A stretch of 64,000 bases of DNA from Cliona cf. orientalis (lineage: Eukaryota; Porifera; Demospongiae; Clionaida; Clionaidae): positions 2,356,001 through 2,420,000 of the forward strand of contig OZ005689.1 in the NCBI GenBank assembly GCA_963930775.1. Reading direction: 5' to 3'. This document shows, one piece after another, positions 11,062 through 21,700 of the stretch (its first letter is position 1; every line of letters begins with the position of its first letter). Both the position numbers and the translations under genes were made by a program. A model generated the notes under the pieces. The model did no database searches. It was not told the origin of the DNA and saw only the letters and a list, made by a program, of their open reading frames with translations.

Positions 11062-12613
11062 TTACTGATTATAAGTGAAGTACTGCCACAGGAGTGGCCA
11101 AATCTGCTCTTGGAGGTGTGCGCCTGCATCCATAATTTCCTTCTGGGTAGGATTCACTAGAATATGCATTTTTATCTTCCTCAAGTGCTCTAACACATTT
11201 CCATTGTCGAGTATATCCCCGACCACCACAACAATCAGAGCCGGCTGTGGTAGGTTATTATGCACAACCACCAAACTGGGACTGAACATAATCTCGTCTG
11301 TGTCAAATTAAAACAAAATACCATCAATCTACAGGAACTCAATAAATTTAATATTGGTAAGACTTACACTTGTGCACATTCGTGACATTGTTTGATGTCC
11401 CATCAGTATCTATCTCCATCGGAGTTTCTTGGTCAGCATTCCTGGAATAGAATAGGTAAAAAAAAAAACTGCTTAGCAATGGCCAACTGTGGTACGCTGA
11501 ATCCATATCAGAATTACATGGTACATGTAAGTAAGAAAAAGAAAGAGGAATTGAGACTTAAAAACACACAAATTAAATTCCACTTTCAAGTTTGTGATTC
11601 CAATTAGCTACAGATAATGTTATTTTCCAATGGTGGGACATACAGCTTCCCTACACACTATTGGCCTTCTCCACGATCTATTATTGTTACTTATAGTTGT
11701 TGCATCGTCACTACAGAGAGGATGCACATGAAGCGCGGGGGTTAGTCTCGTTCAGGAAAAGGGTCTGGGGACATCGAGGAACATTGGCGTTGATTCTTGG
11801 GAGCACGTGTGATCACATGATGGTTCACAAGACCAAGAATATTTCGATTTCCTTTATCCCCAGACACTTTCGCTCTTGAGGATGGGATCTGGGAACGAGA
11901 CTACACAGGGGGTGATCTAGTCTCGTGCACCCTACTAGACCACTCCCTCCACAGTACTAGATATCAGCCCGTGTGATGAACCTTTGAGGAGGAGGCCTGG
12001 AGAAGAAAGGGCCTGGCTACGTGTAGTATAATATAACTTGTGCGCATGAGCAGTAGTCTCGTGTCCAGCCTCTGGGCACGAGACTACATGAGCAGAAAAC
12101 ATATAAGTAGTCAGCTGTGGGTGTGGCCAACACTAAACCAAGAAATTTTAGCCCTTGTGGCCGGTGTCTTTCGACTCCAAGGCAACCTAAGTCAGTTTTT
12201 ACCGTTTTGATCGCCGATACAACTCACCCAGGTGCCTATCTCCAGATCGGACCATTTTCGTGTTGACGCAGACACAGTGATTGTGCAATTACCTTTTGCA
12301 CATGCGTGCATGATATTTTCTCTCTCTCTCTCTCAGGCTCTCTTTCCCCCCTTTCTCTCTAATCATAGTTCTTACACTTCCTCAATATGAAGGTTATTCC
12401 ACAGGAGTTGCCTTATCTTAGCTTGAAGTTGTGACCCTGTGTCCATCACCTCTTTTTGAGAAGGATTCACTAGAAGATGCATTTTAGTCTGCCTGAAGGC
12501 TGGTACCACTTCTTCACCACACTTTATGTCGCCATTCATGACAAAAATCTGAGCCTTTTGTGGTAAATTGTGCTGCACTGTCTCCAGATAGGGCGTGAGT
12601 TTAATCTGAGCAT
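11062..12613 (-). CDS. Unrecognised protein with a duplicated ~75-residue domain, minus-strand copy (5' incomplete)
   Basis: Three exons on the minus strand: 12613-12376, 11441-11368, 11297-11062, joined in phase (2, 1) with donors GTAAGA and GTAAGT and acceptors GACAG, TCCAG, GACACAG. Exon 1 begins in mid-codon after a good acceptor, so upstream coding exons are missing or not found. Exon 1 reads IKLTPYLETVQHNLPQKAQ ... MHLLVNPSQKEVMDTGSQLQ ... LLWNNLHIE. Exon 2 is a linker (DQETPMEIDTDGTSNNV). Exon 3 repeats the domain: NNLPQPALIVVVVGDI ... MHILVNPTQKEIMDAGAHLQ ... PLLWQYF and stop. A beta-like hydrophobic stretch is followed by a conserved (L/I)VNP(S/T)QKE(V/I)MD helix. The domain is not one I recognise. 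A homologous gene lies inverted at 35941-37099. A ~350 bp insertion of two short elements enlarges the first intron here. Confidence 0.65.
11741..12088. mobile_element. Two adjacent GTCTCGT elements in an intron
   Basis: The first unit starts TTAGTCTCGTTC (about 11742) and ends GGGAACGAGACTAC (11906). The second starts CTAGTCTCGTGCACCC (11917) and ends GGGCACGAGACTAC (12088). The paired intron at about 36440-36480 lacks both, so they entered after that duplication. Partial relatives (TAGTCTCGTGCCCAGCC) are at 34384 and 55127. Confidence 0.7.
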
Positions 12614-12639
12614 CTGTCAAAAAAAGGTAACGGAACAAT

Positions 12640-13292
12640 CAGAACTGTATACTTATCTAATTAAGCTGGGCATTTATGAGCAAAACCTTACATACCATGG
12701 ATGATTAAACCCCTTGAGACAGTGAAGTTGAACAACACTAGGGAATAGCTAGCTATATTCCAACAAACTACCACCCACAAAAATGCCCACTAGGTTGCCA
12801 AGCACACGTGGTCAGCCCCATTATTACCATTGCAGCAGTATCGACTATTACCTATTACCTATACATGTATAGCAAGCGAGGATTGAACGCGTGTAAAAAT
12901 CTGCCTGAGTCTGTATTCAGTGACTTTATACAAGGGAGCATTTTACACTAGATCAAAGTTCATACTAAAGTTTTTTGCAGTTTGGATATGCATCAACTAT
13001 TATCATAGGAGAATTTTAAGTGAGGTCAAAGGTCACATGTAAATCTTTGCTCCAGTTACTGTTAGCTCACAGTATTACATGTGTATGGCATGATTTTACA
13101 CCATTTCAGCAGCTGTGGTGGCAACTGGTGTAAAATCGTCCCTTATATATAGTGCAGAGGTAGGTTGTATGGGACAAATTTACACGAGTAAACCCCTTAA
13201 TTTTGATGCAATTGACTAAGTGGTGTAAAATCCCCCCTTATAATATACATGCTACACTATCAATTAAACACTCAGGATTCAATTTTATAATT
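12640..13292. other. No gene recognised
   Basis: Contains several scattered copies of a GTGTAAAATC / GATTTTACACC motif (about 13094, 13130, 13215) of the kind also seen at 14600 and 35560-35850. No exon supported. Confidence 0.45.
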
Positions 13293-14037
13293 ACCCCGCG
13301 TGCGCGCATACGCAGCAGGGGGTAAAGCAATCGGTTTATCTGTCGTCTGTTGTATGTTGTCTGTTGTCTGTTGTCTGTTGTCTGTTGTCTGTCAGCACAA
13401 AAATCGGCAAATCTCAACATTTAGGCAAAAGTAGCATTAAGAAATGGGATAAAATAATATAAGACAGCGAAAAAACACCTTCTGTCTCATTCTTAACACT
13501 AGGCAATACCCAGAGAAGCTACAAATCGTACGAGTATGTCGGACACGCCTACTTCGGACACGCCCACCTAGTACCTCCTAAAGTCTATTGCGCATGCTCG
13601 AGCTTCTCTCTATTTCCAGGGAGTCTACTGCGCATGCTCGAGTGGCTCTACAGCATACTTCCAGCTCAAAATTTGTGATCGTGGACCTCAGAAGGGAACG
13701 ACAAAGTTCATGAGTAGCAAGAGATCCAGGAAAGCTACAAATCGTGCGAGTATGTCGGACACGCCCACCTACTAGGGTAGTAGTACCACATGAAGTCTAT
13801 TGCGCATGCTCGAGCTGCTCTAGGGAGTCTACTGTGCATGCTCGAGCTGCTCTACAGCATATTTCTAGTAAAAAAAATTAATGTCATTTGTGATCATGGA
13901 TCTCAGAAGGGAACGAAAAAGTTCATGAGTAGCAAGAGATTAAACTTCAAAGAATAGAGGTCTCTAACAAGAGGCATGGCCATGCATGGGTGATATTGCC
14001 ATAGCACGCGGGGTATGTGCTCTATGAGCTCTAGTTT
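13293..14037 (+). mobile_element. ACCCCGCG...GAGCTCTAG element with internal TGTTGTC minisatellite
   Basis: Starts TACCCCGCGTGCGCGCATAC and ends GCACGCGGGGTATGTGCTC...GAGCTCTAG, so the termini are partly inverted. Near the left end TGTCTGTTG repeats about five times (13339-13391). The body carries two copies of a ~170 bp module (GCTACAAATCGTRCGAGTAT ... GCGCATGCTCGAG). A copy in the other orientation is at 26089-26724, fragments at 5113 and 37730. Non-coding. Confidence 0.75.
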
Positions 14038-16817
14038 TGCTGATGTAAATCGTCCCTCGAGTTACTCTAGGTTATATTGGAGTAATTTACCAATCATCGG
14101 ATATCGTCGAATCCCGGACATGCGGTTTTAGATGAGTTTGGTCGGAATCACAGTCATGGTAGGCCATATACTAAATGATTCCATACTTCCTACAACTTTC
14201 TTTAGCTTACAAGTGGAGCTAGCCAGTAGTCATCCTCCATTTGCGTCCGATTCATCGAAAATGATTGGGTGGAGTCCCACTGGTGGGTGTAGCTAAACAC
14301 GATCGAAATGGTGGACCGGAGTTAGCTGCTAGTGCATGTACCTGTAGCAGCGTTGACCGATTCTGATCATCACCAAGATAGAATATGCAAGCATGTCCGA
14401 GATTTGAAGCGGAGGTCCGGTTTATAAATTTGTAACACTGTATCTTTGAGCACAGTTTGCACGTGTTGCAACAAAGATTGGGACATACGATTTGCGTCAT
14501 TCGTTAGCTGACTGGTAGCCCTATCTACTGAGTACTCTATCATTTAAAATCATTGTTATGTCCGAAAGTTATGGGTTGCTTTATAAAAACCATCTGGATT
14601 TCGATGATCTACTCTATAGTGTAAAATCGTCCCGTGAGTTAGTTTCAGTACTACATGACATTGTACATAGCTATACACTTTACAAGGTAGCTAAATCCCG
14701 GTCAGCTAGGGCTTCCCCTATGATAGGATGCTAGCAGGTGGGTTTCCACAAAAGTGGACAGTAAACGACGAAGTACACGTACACCATAGCTTCCCTTTAC
14801 TGTTGTATGGCTATATAATAGCCAAAGTTTCAACCATGCCACATGTAAATCTTCCAAATTATGAGCTACTCAGTGACAAAGCTTAAGGATTTACGCTATC
14901 TGTCAGGTATCCACCAATTAATACTACACAACTGGGTTTAATTTGGCAGGTATACTTTAATTGGAGCACACTTTTTAGGTTAATTCACCACTTGCACCGA
15001 ATTAATTACACTCTCACTGCCCAAATCTCTCAGCCTCCCACTCCCGTTCTCTCTCAGAGCTCCTCCTTTTACTAAGTACTTACTCTAACTAGAGCTACGT
15101 ATACTATGGTCTCAATGTCACTGAGCGCCATGGCCACAACCCCTGCAGCTAGTTCAATTGACTTCATGCAAGCTTAATTGAGTGTCCGAGTCTGAGTCCA
15201 CCAGGCTTCAGAGGTTCAGTCCTCATCCCCTTATTCCCCCCAAATTAACTGAGGAGCTACCTTTTTGCTGTTTCCAGTTCACACTCCCACTCCCACTTTC
15301 AATTTGGGAGTCCTTTTTGTTTGTGCTATTAGCACAACCAGTCTGTAGACATCAGTGAAAAACTGGTTTGTACACACTTCGAATTGCTCAAAAAGGCTTA
15401 CTAGCACTATAAATCGTGCATTTTCTATTCAGTATGTCTGTGGTTTATCGACCACACCCACTCTACTTGCACATGCTGATACAACTATGCATGCTCAAGC
15501 TCAATGTTGGAAAGGGTCGTCAAATCATAAAACAGCACTGCAGTATAGTGTTGCTACACTGGCTATAGAGTGCGCGGGGTATATCCTCTACACAGCTTCA
15601 GCCCAGTGTCTGCCACGTGTGTACAGCAAAGCTGGCCCTCGAGCTGGGCCTCGCAAAGACACATGCCACTCTCCCCCCCTTCTTGTCTTTCTGGCCATGA
15701 CACTCATGTTCATGGTAGCTAGGTAGTGACAAGGGCTTATAGACTCCTAAAGGAGAAAGGGCATACAACTGCCCTTGGTAGTGACCTGATCTCATCGCCC
15801 TTGGCTTTAATTCAATCATATCATACGACACGAGAGAAAATCATAATTATAGCTAGTTACGAAGATCTATATGATCTACCGGGTATGCTAGAGTCACAGT
15901 AGTGTGAGATGATATGGCATCATAATAATTTATGGAATGTCTTTCACTTACTCGCCATTGTCGCCGAAGATTCACTAGAAACAAAATGAGATGGTTTCAC
16001 CGTCTTCAAACACGTGTTATCCTATCTGGTAACACTGCGCATGCTCAGACACATACCGCCAAGCTACTTGACTTGAGTAGCTCTGAAACTCTATACTGGC
16101 CTGGTAAGTATTATGAGCTTATATTAGATGGCTCGAGAAGCCCTTAATAGGACCTCCTTGTATAGTTCATACTAAGCTACATGGTTACAGTACTGCAAGG
16201 TCGCTACAGCTATTCTCTGATACCACTTGTACTGATGAATCGCATAGACCACTATTTAAGACTTATCCATATGCATAGTATACCGGTATGAGCATAGTAG
16301 AAAGCACAAAAAAAATCATACCTCAATGATCATCATGTTTAATAAGTCCTGCCTCCTCAGGTATTCTAGTTAGCTCCTCATCGTAAAGAACAAAGAGCTT
16401 CTCAGCAAGCACCTAGCCATGATTCAGCCAACTCCATGAACTCACCCTGTGCTTTCACATAGCGACGACTGCGCATGCGTAAACAGGGTAAGGATCGTTA
16501 ACTTGAGCGGGAAATACGATATTGCAGCTGTATGATGCATGGGACGGTTTATGCAATGTCTTGGTTCAATTGTATTCTGGGGCTAGGAGATCTAGAAGGG
16601 AGCAGGGGGTGGCTGCCCCTTCAATATCATAAGTTTGGTACTGAGCTAAGAATCAAGGCAGCTTGTGTGACGGTCTAACCTTGGAGCTTTACACAGCTAG
16701 CGACATTGACATTATAATGTAGTTAATGTTTAGCTACTGAGCTGATTACTGTCAGGGGCCGCATTTGGCCATTCCTGCCGCGATTATGTGCCCCCTTGAT
16801 GCATTGAGCAGGGGGCT
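14038..16817. other. No gene recognised
   Basis: Unique AT-rich DNA. A 123-codon frame at 15355-15726 has no splice sites, no domain and overlaps sequence resembling the ACCCCGCG family end (GAGTGCGCGGGGTATATCC at 15569), so I do not call it a gene. CT-rich tracts near 15020-15060. Confidence 0.45.
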
Positions 16818-16998
16818 GGATCCGGTCGTGGTGAAAATTACGTAAAATAGAAGAAAATCCCATGAGTGACTCATGGGAAGGATTTACGTCACCAAACCCA
16901 TGAGTGACTCATGGGATTGATTTACGTCACTTTTCCCATGAGTCACTCATAGGATTTCTTCCATTTTATGTAATTTTCTATCTGACCACTGGATCCGT
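16818..16998. mobile_element. Short palindromic element carrying three TGAGTGACTCA-type cores
   Basis: Outer ends GGATCC(G/A)GT...ATTACGTAAAAT are inverted over about 65 bp. CCCATGAGTGACTCATGGG occurs perfectly twice (about 16859 and 16899) and once, slightly altered, in the right arm (about 16936). Each unit is its own palindrome and contains TGACTCA, the core of AP-1/bZIP sites. TTTACGTCA (CRE-like) occurs twice between them. Confidence 0.75.
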
Positions 16999-17631
16999 GT
17001 GACAACCATTACTGACCTTGGAATGCCCCGTGGGCCCCGGGCATGGTGGGGCTATCTGATGGGAAAAACTCAAGAAAAACGATAAAGTAAGGCACAATGT
17101 GACACAAATAGCTAGCTTGTTAGTTGTGGCTACTGCTTTTACTCGGCTTGTGGTCTGTATTAAAATATCTACATTTTACAGTCGGGGGGGGGGGGAGGGG
17201 GATTCAGTATGCGCCCAAGGGGGGCGTAATCGCGATGGTACTTTTTACAAGATGAAAATGCCTTCACAAACAGTAGCTATAGCTACAAATAAATGTCGAC
17301 ACCATCAATCGAGCTTCATACAGAATTAATGCCAGCGATGAAAACACAATCAATGTTACAACCAATAGCTACTGGTTGTAAAATGGGAGAAATTTACACT
17401 TAAAGCACCTGTTTGTATCATGACACGGAACCTGGCACAATCTTGATACAGCTTGTATAGCTACACATGTTTGCTTGTAAGTGGCATGTTACTGGCAATT
17501 CTTTAACCTCAACAATCTTTCTCTGACACAAACATGCAGCTTCCTCTATATAAATAACTGCTTGCACTATATATCCATCACTCTAACTTCTGAGAAGTAT
17601 GAACGTGAAATTGCTCTTTTCGCCATCTTCA
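16999..17631. other. No gene recognised; poly-G tract
   Basis: Contains a G10 run at about 17185. No exon supported before the decayed exon at 17632. Confidence 0.4.
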
Positions 17632-18195
17632 GTGTGGCTTACATGCTGAATGCTGAAAATCTAGAAGAAAATAAGACAGGGGCGGCAGAAGATTGAGAAT
17701 AGTGGTGTGGCAAGCCTGCCATTACAAAGGCACAGTATAACATATCATAAACATGCTCTTTAAACAAATGCTCTTTAATATTTTGAGAGTGGGCGTGGCA
17801 GGTAAGTCGCGAATCATTGGCCTCACGTTCAAGCCATGGCCAAACGGTGTCTGTCATGACCGTGGCAATACTAGCTACTAGTGGAATAGAAAGATGTGAC
17901 CTTCTCATTGCTACAGCCAAGCTACAGCTATTTCAAGGTCAGGAAAGTATTGGTGGCTATTAAAAAGTGGTATGGCATTGCCTATCCATGAAAAAAGTGG
18001 TATGGCAAATGCCACACCAGCCATACCGCCTCTGCCGCCCTTGTAAGAAGTAGGAAGATGATAGTGACGACATGAAAGCCCTCATGAGAGAACTTATGAA
18101 GCAGGAAGATAAAGACCAAAATTATCTGCTGCTGAATTGGAGAGCACCTTGGATGAACTTTTGTCTCAGATACAGGATGATAACAATGATATTAG
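17632..18195 (+). pseudogene. Decayed exon split by a transposon, probably an old 5' exon of the ankyrin gene
   Basis: A good acceptor (CTCTTTTCGCCATCTTCAG) precedes codons ending NAENLEENK at 17676. The reading then enters the element at 17677-18043, flanked by TAAGA on each side. Deleting the element plus one TAAGA (372 bp, divisible by 3) keeps the frame, which continues through one TAG (18051) into EDDSDDMKALMRELMKQEDK. About 18119 a single-base deletion in an A run shifts the frame; the next frame continues LSAAELESTLDELLSQIQDD, a coiled-coil-like stretch, to AGCAG|GCAAGT (a GC-type donor). Three independent lesions in one otherwise coherent coding stretch indicate an exon that has lost function, or that now serves only an untranslated part. 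Confidence 0.5.
17677..18043. mobile_element. CAGGGGCGGCAGA element inserted in a coding exon
   Basis: Ends CAGGGGCGGCAGAAG and CCTCTGCCGCCCTTG are inverted, flanked by TAAGA at 17672-17676 and 18044-18048. The subterminal GTGGTGTGGCAAGCC is also mirrored. It has two further GTGGTATGGCA repeats at the right. 367 bp, non-coding. Confidence 0.75.
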
Positions 18196-18379
18196 CAGGC
18201 AAGTTTTCATTTACAAATTTCACTCGGTACAATGTAGCTACCGGTATACTGCTGCGGCTAGTTTCAAATTTTTGCACTTGCGCAAATCTGAAGCACCACA
18301 TTTGTTTGCAAGATTCCCTAAATTTCCTGTATACACAGACAGAACCAGTGATTACTATAATATAGCTAAGTATAATTAA

Positions 18380-18712
18380 TTGATGGATGAAGTAGGGATG
18401 GCAGGATCAATAAGTACATGAACAAGATTAGGGATAATCACATCCACTATACATCCCTACGCTTACTTTTCTCGATTGTCATGTACCTATTGATGGTGAC
18501 CCATTGGTGCTATCCTTAATGTGAATCTTCTATATTATATGCATGTGGTAAATTCAATGTGCTTGTGGTGAGGGATAATTGCATTCCTGCCTGGTTAGTT
18601 AATTCCTGCATCTACTCAAAAAGCAAGCTTAGGGATGTATAGTGGATGTGATTATCCCTAATCTTGTTCATGTACTTTTTGATCCTGCTATCCCTACTTC
18701 ATCCATCAATTT
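18380..18712. mobile_element. Fold-back element with GATGAAGTAGGGATGG arms
   Basis: The left arm (GATGAAGTAGGGATGGCAGG, 18385 onward, through ACATCCCTACGCTTACTTTT) is mirrored over about 90 bp by 18618-18712. Single-ended relatives occur at 30768-30850 and, inverted, 42517-42596. Confidence 0.8.
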
Positions 18713-18780
18713 ATTGCTGGACTTTATTGTCAATGCATGGGTAAAATTGTGTCTGTGTTATTATAATAATAATATTATAG

Positions 18781-21700
18781 CCACATCTAAAGAGTCTGGT
18801 ATGCAAGTAGAATTGACAGAGTATCCGAGTGGTGACCATTTCCCCGTTACAGCACATTACCATACTAAGAGCACGGTAAGTTATACCAGTATTACGGCTA
18901 ATGATACCATAGTGTCCCGGGCAAGAGCCCACTGAGTCTCCCGGGTAAGCATGCACCCATGTACCTCATTTCAAGGGGTCTAGCAGCTTCTATACAAACG
19001 TAAGGAAATTATATCCCGGGTAAGTGCCCATGCATGTGGACCAAAATCATACCCGGGACACTATGGTGGTTATCTTTGCAGCCAATAATGCATGGTCGAA
19101 TGCAGACAGCATAATGATTAATATTATTCATTACCCAAGGTCTAAAGGGGATACACAGAATTTATTAGATCTATACTAGATCTAGAACTTAAACGAGTTC
19201 GCAGAATGATCTTTCTTTCTAGTTTGTTGTTGATAGAATCTAAGATACATGTACATGTATTCCTGTGTTAACATTGAGTACAGATGACCATGAGAATTAG
19301 CATCCATATACAATTATTAGTTTCTTGGCCGTACAATTCACTTGTTTTTACATCTGCACAGTCTAATACTTAAGTTTTTTCAGCCTCCTTATAGCTAATA
19401 ATAATAAATATTACACATTGCTTCTTGTTTTTTTAGGGGATAACTCCAAGTCCTCTGCACATCATTTGTGCTTCAATTCCCCAAGTGAGTTATAATTAAT
19501 TTTAGTATAATTATGGGATTTATGGATTCTCGTGAACCAAAGATTTGGCCCAAGTTCACCAGATCCTTTCCCCCCTCGAGGGTGGAGTCTGGAGATGAGA
19601 GAAAAAATTAACAGTACTACAACATTCTGATCTGTAGGGTAGAGATGAGGCTAGTAAAAGAAAGAGAAAGGAAGATATAGCTGAGTTACAACGGCAGCTA
19701 GATGAAGGTGAAAACTGTGGAAAGCAAGATGAAGTAAGTAGTGCTGCAAGTATTATAAGAAGTGCATGCCATTTTCTGGTCTGAGCACTGATTGTCAGGC
19801 AATAATCTGACACATAATGAATCTCTCTCCTCATTTCTGACTCACAATGACAGGAAGGCAACACACCTCTCCATATAGCTACAAGCAGAGGAGATACTGG
19901 TGTTATTCACATACTCTTACGCCATATCCAGCAGCATAAAGGTCTAATAGATGTTGTCAATATTCGAAATAATGTAAGTACCAGTAACTTAATATTGGGG
20001 TGCACGATTTGAGCCGGATGTGACCTCCATCTGCCATGTGCTCAACTGAATAGGGAAATCCCTCCAGTGTACGAGTTCGCCAAAGAAAGCGAACTGAGAG
20101 AATCATAATATCATCGATAGTCCATGATCTCTTTTACGCTAGGTTCAAATTCTGGGTCCTAACATATCAACCTCGCTGCTACTGGGGATGTAATGACTAT
20201 ATTCATAGTTTAGTATCAGCCACATCCTCAAACCATAATTAAATTATATTCTTGAGGTCAGTGTGGTATAAACATATGACGTCATGCTCCACACAGGATA
20301 AGAGATACCCTGGTAAGCAGTGCCTCCAAGTACGGACTTACCAGTATTTTAATTAAGTGCATACTTCCTGTTAAACATATCTCCTTGCTGCCATGAGTCC
20401 TTCAACAACCAGCATAGTATAGTATTCTGAATCATGTATCATCGCTTCAGTAGCTTGCATATAATAATATTATACTAGCACACGTACTATAATACTGTGG
20501 AGGCATTCTTTTCTGTGTACGTGCATGAAAATTTTTGTGTTTGCCAACTTAAGTCAGCCATGAAAATAACAAAACATTAACACTTCTGCCACACAGTAAT
20601 AATATTATGAGTGGTACACAAGCAGTTGGTCAGTCTCATAGCCAAAAGCATCATGGAAACATATTCTATATTAGCTATGACAAAATTAATTATAATAGTG
20701 ATATTATGTTAATATAGGAACTTCGGACTGTACTACACATAAGTACAATGAAGAAATTTCCAATAGTGACAGCTTCAATATGTGAACAAAAGGGATGCAA
20801 TCCACATAAAGTTGATAAGGTACTATTATAATATAATATCTGTTTTTAACCCTCGGCACATGTGCAAGGGTTACAGTAGTCGTTCTGTGTGTGTGTGTCT
20901 GTCTGTTACCACGCTAGCTGCTACATACCTCGTTTACGAGTCCAAATTACTGTATTACAAAGTTCCTTAAGTTATGGCGTTCCAAACGCATGATTTGTGT
21001 GGATTTCGCAGAAAACATTTTGTTCTCCAGTTTTGGCATCATTTGCTGATTTAAGCTTGTATGTCGCATGCTATATACGGTATATTATTATACGCATGCA
21101 CACATGAGGGCTGGGTCTGGGGACTAATATCTATGGTTCACCCAGCGAAGTGTGTGTCATTGACGAGCTCACCGTTTTCAAAGGCCTTTCTGGTGATGAA
21201 GCGTCCTCTATTAATAATTGGTTGTCTACCACACTTGCTGCCACACCCCTCAAATTTATCAAGAGTGTTGGACTAATACATAATTATGTAACTACTCATG
21301 CTAACCTATGCAGTTTGCATGGCCTAATATTGTACTCTTGCCTGGTTGTGAGGCAAGTGCCATGCAACGCACCGAGGGTTTTGGGCTCTAGGGAGCTCTA
21401 GTTGTATAAGGTTTTATATTCAACTTGGTGATGCCATATTAATCTTCATTCCAGGAAAAGAAAACTCCCTTGCATTATGCCTGTTCTTCAGGTATAATAG
21501 ATTTAGTGAAGCCTTTGCTGAAATGTTGCAGAAGTGGATCATTTGTGAATGCTGTTGATGATAATGGGGACACAGCTCTACATCTCTCCACCCGAAGTGG
21601 CTTCATAGAGATTATGAAACTATTGAAAGACAACAAAGCTGATCCTGGATGGAAAAATCTGGTGAGAAATCGTGTAGCATAATACACCAATTACCAGCCA

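Noticed and set aside
15355-15726. 123-codon frame
   Set aside because: No start context, splice sites or domain; overlaps repeat-like sequence.
18781-18875. Exon 1 of the ankyrin gene as the start of a Rel homology domain
   Set aside because: VELTEYPSGDHFPV only faintly resembles the beginning of a Rel domain and lacks the DNA-contact RxxRYxCE motif.
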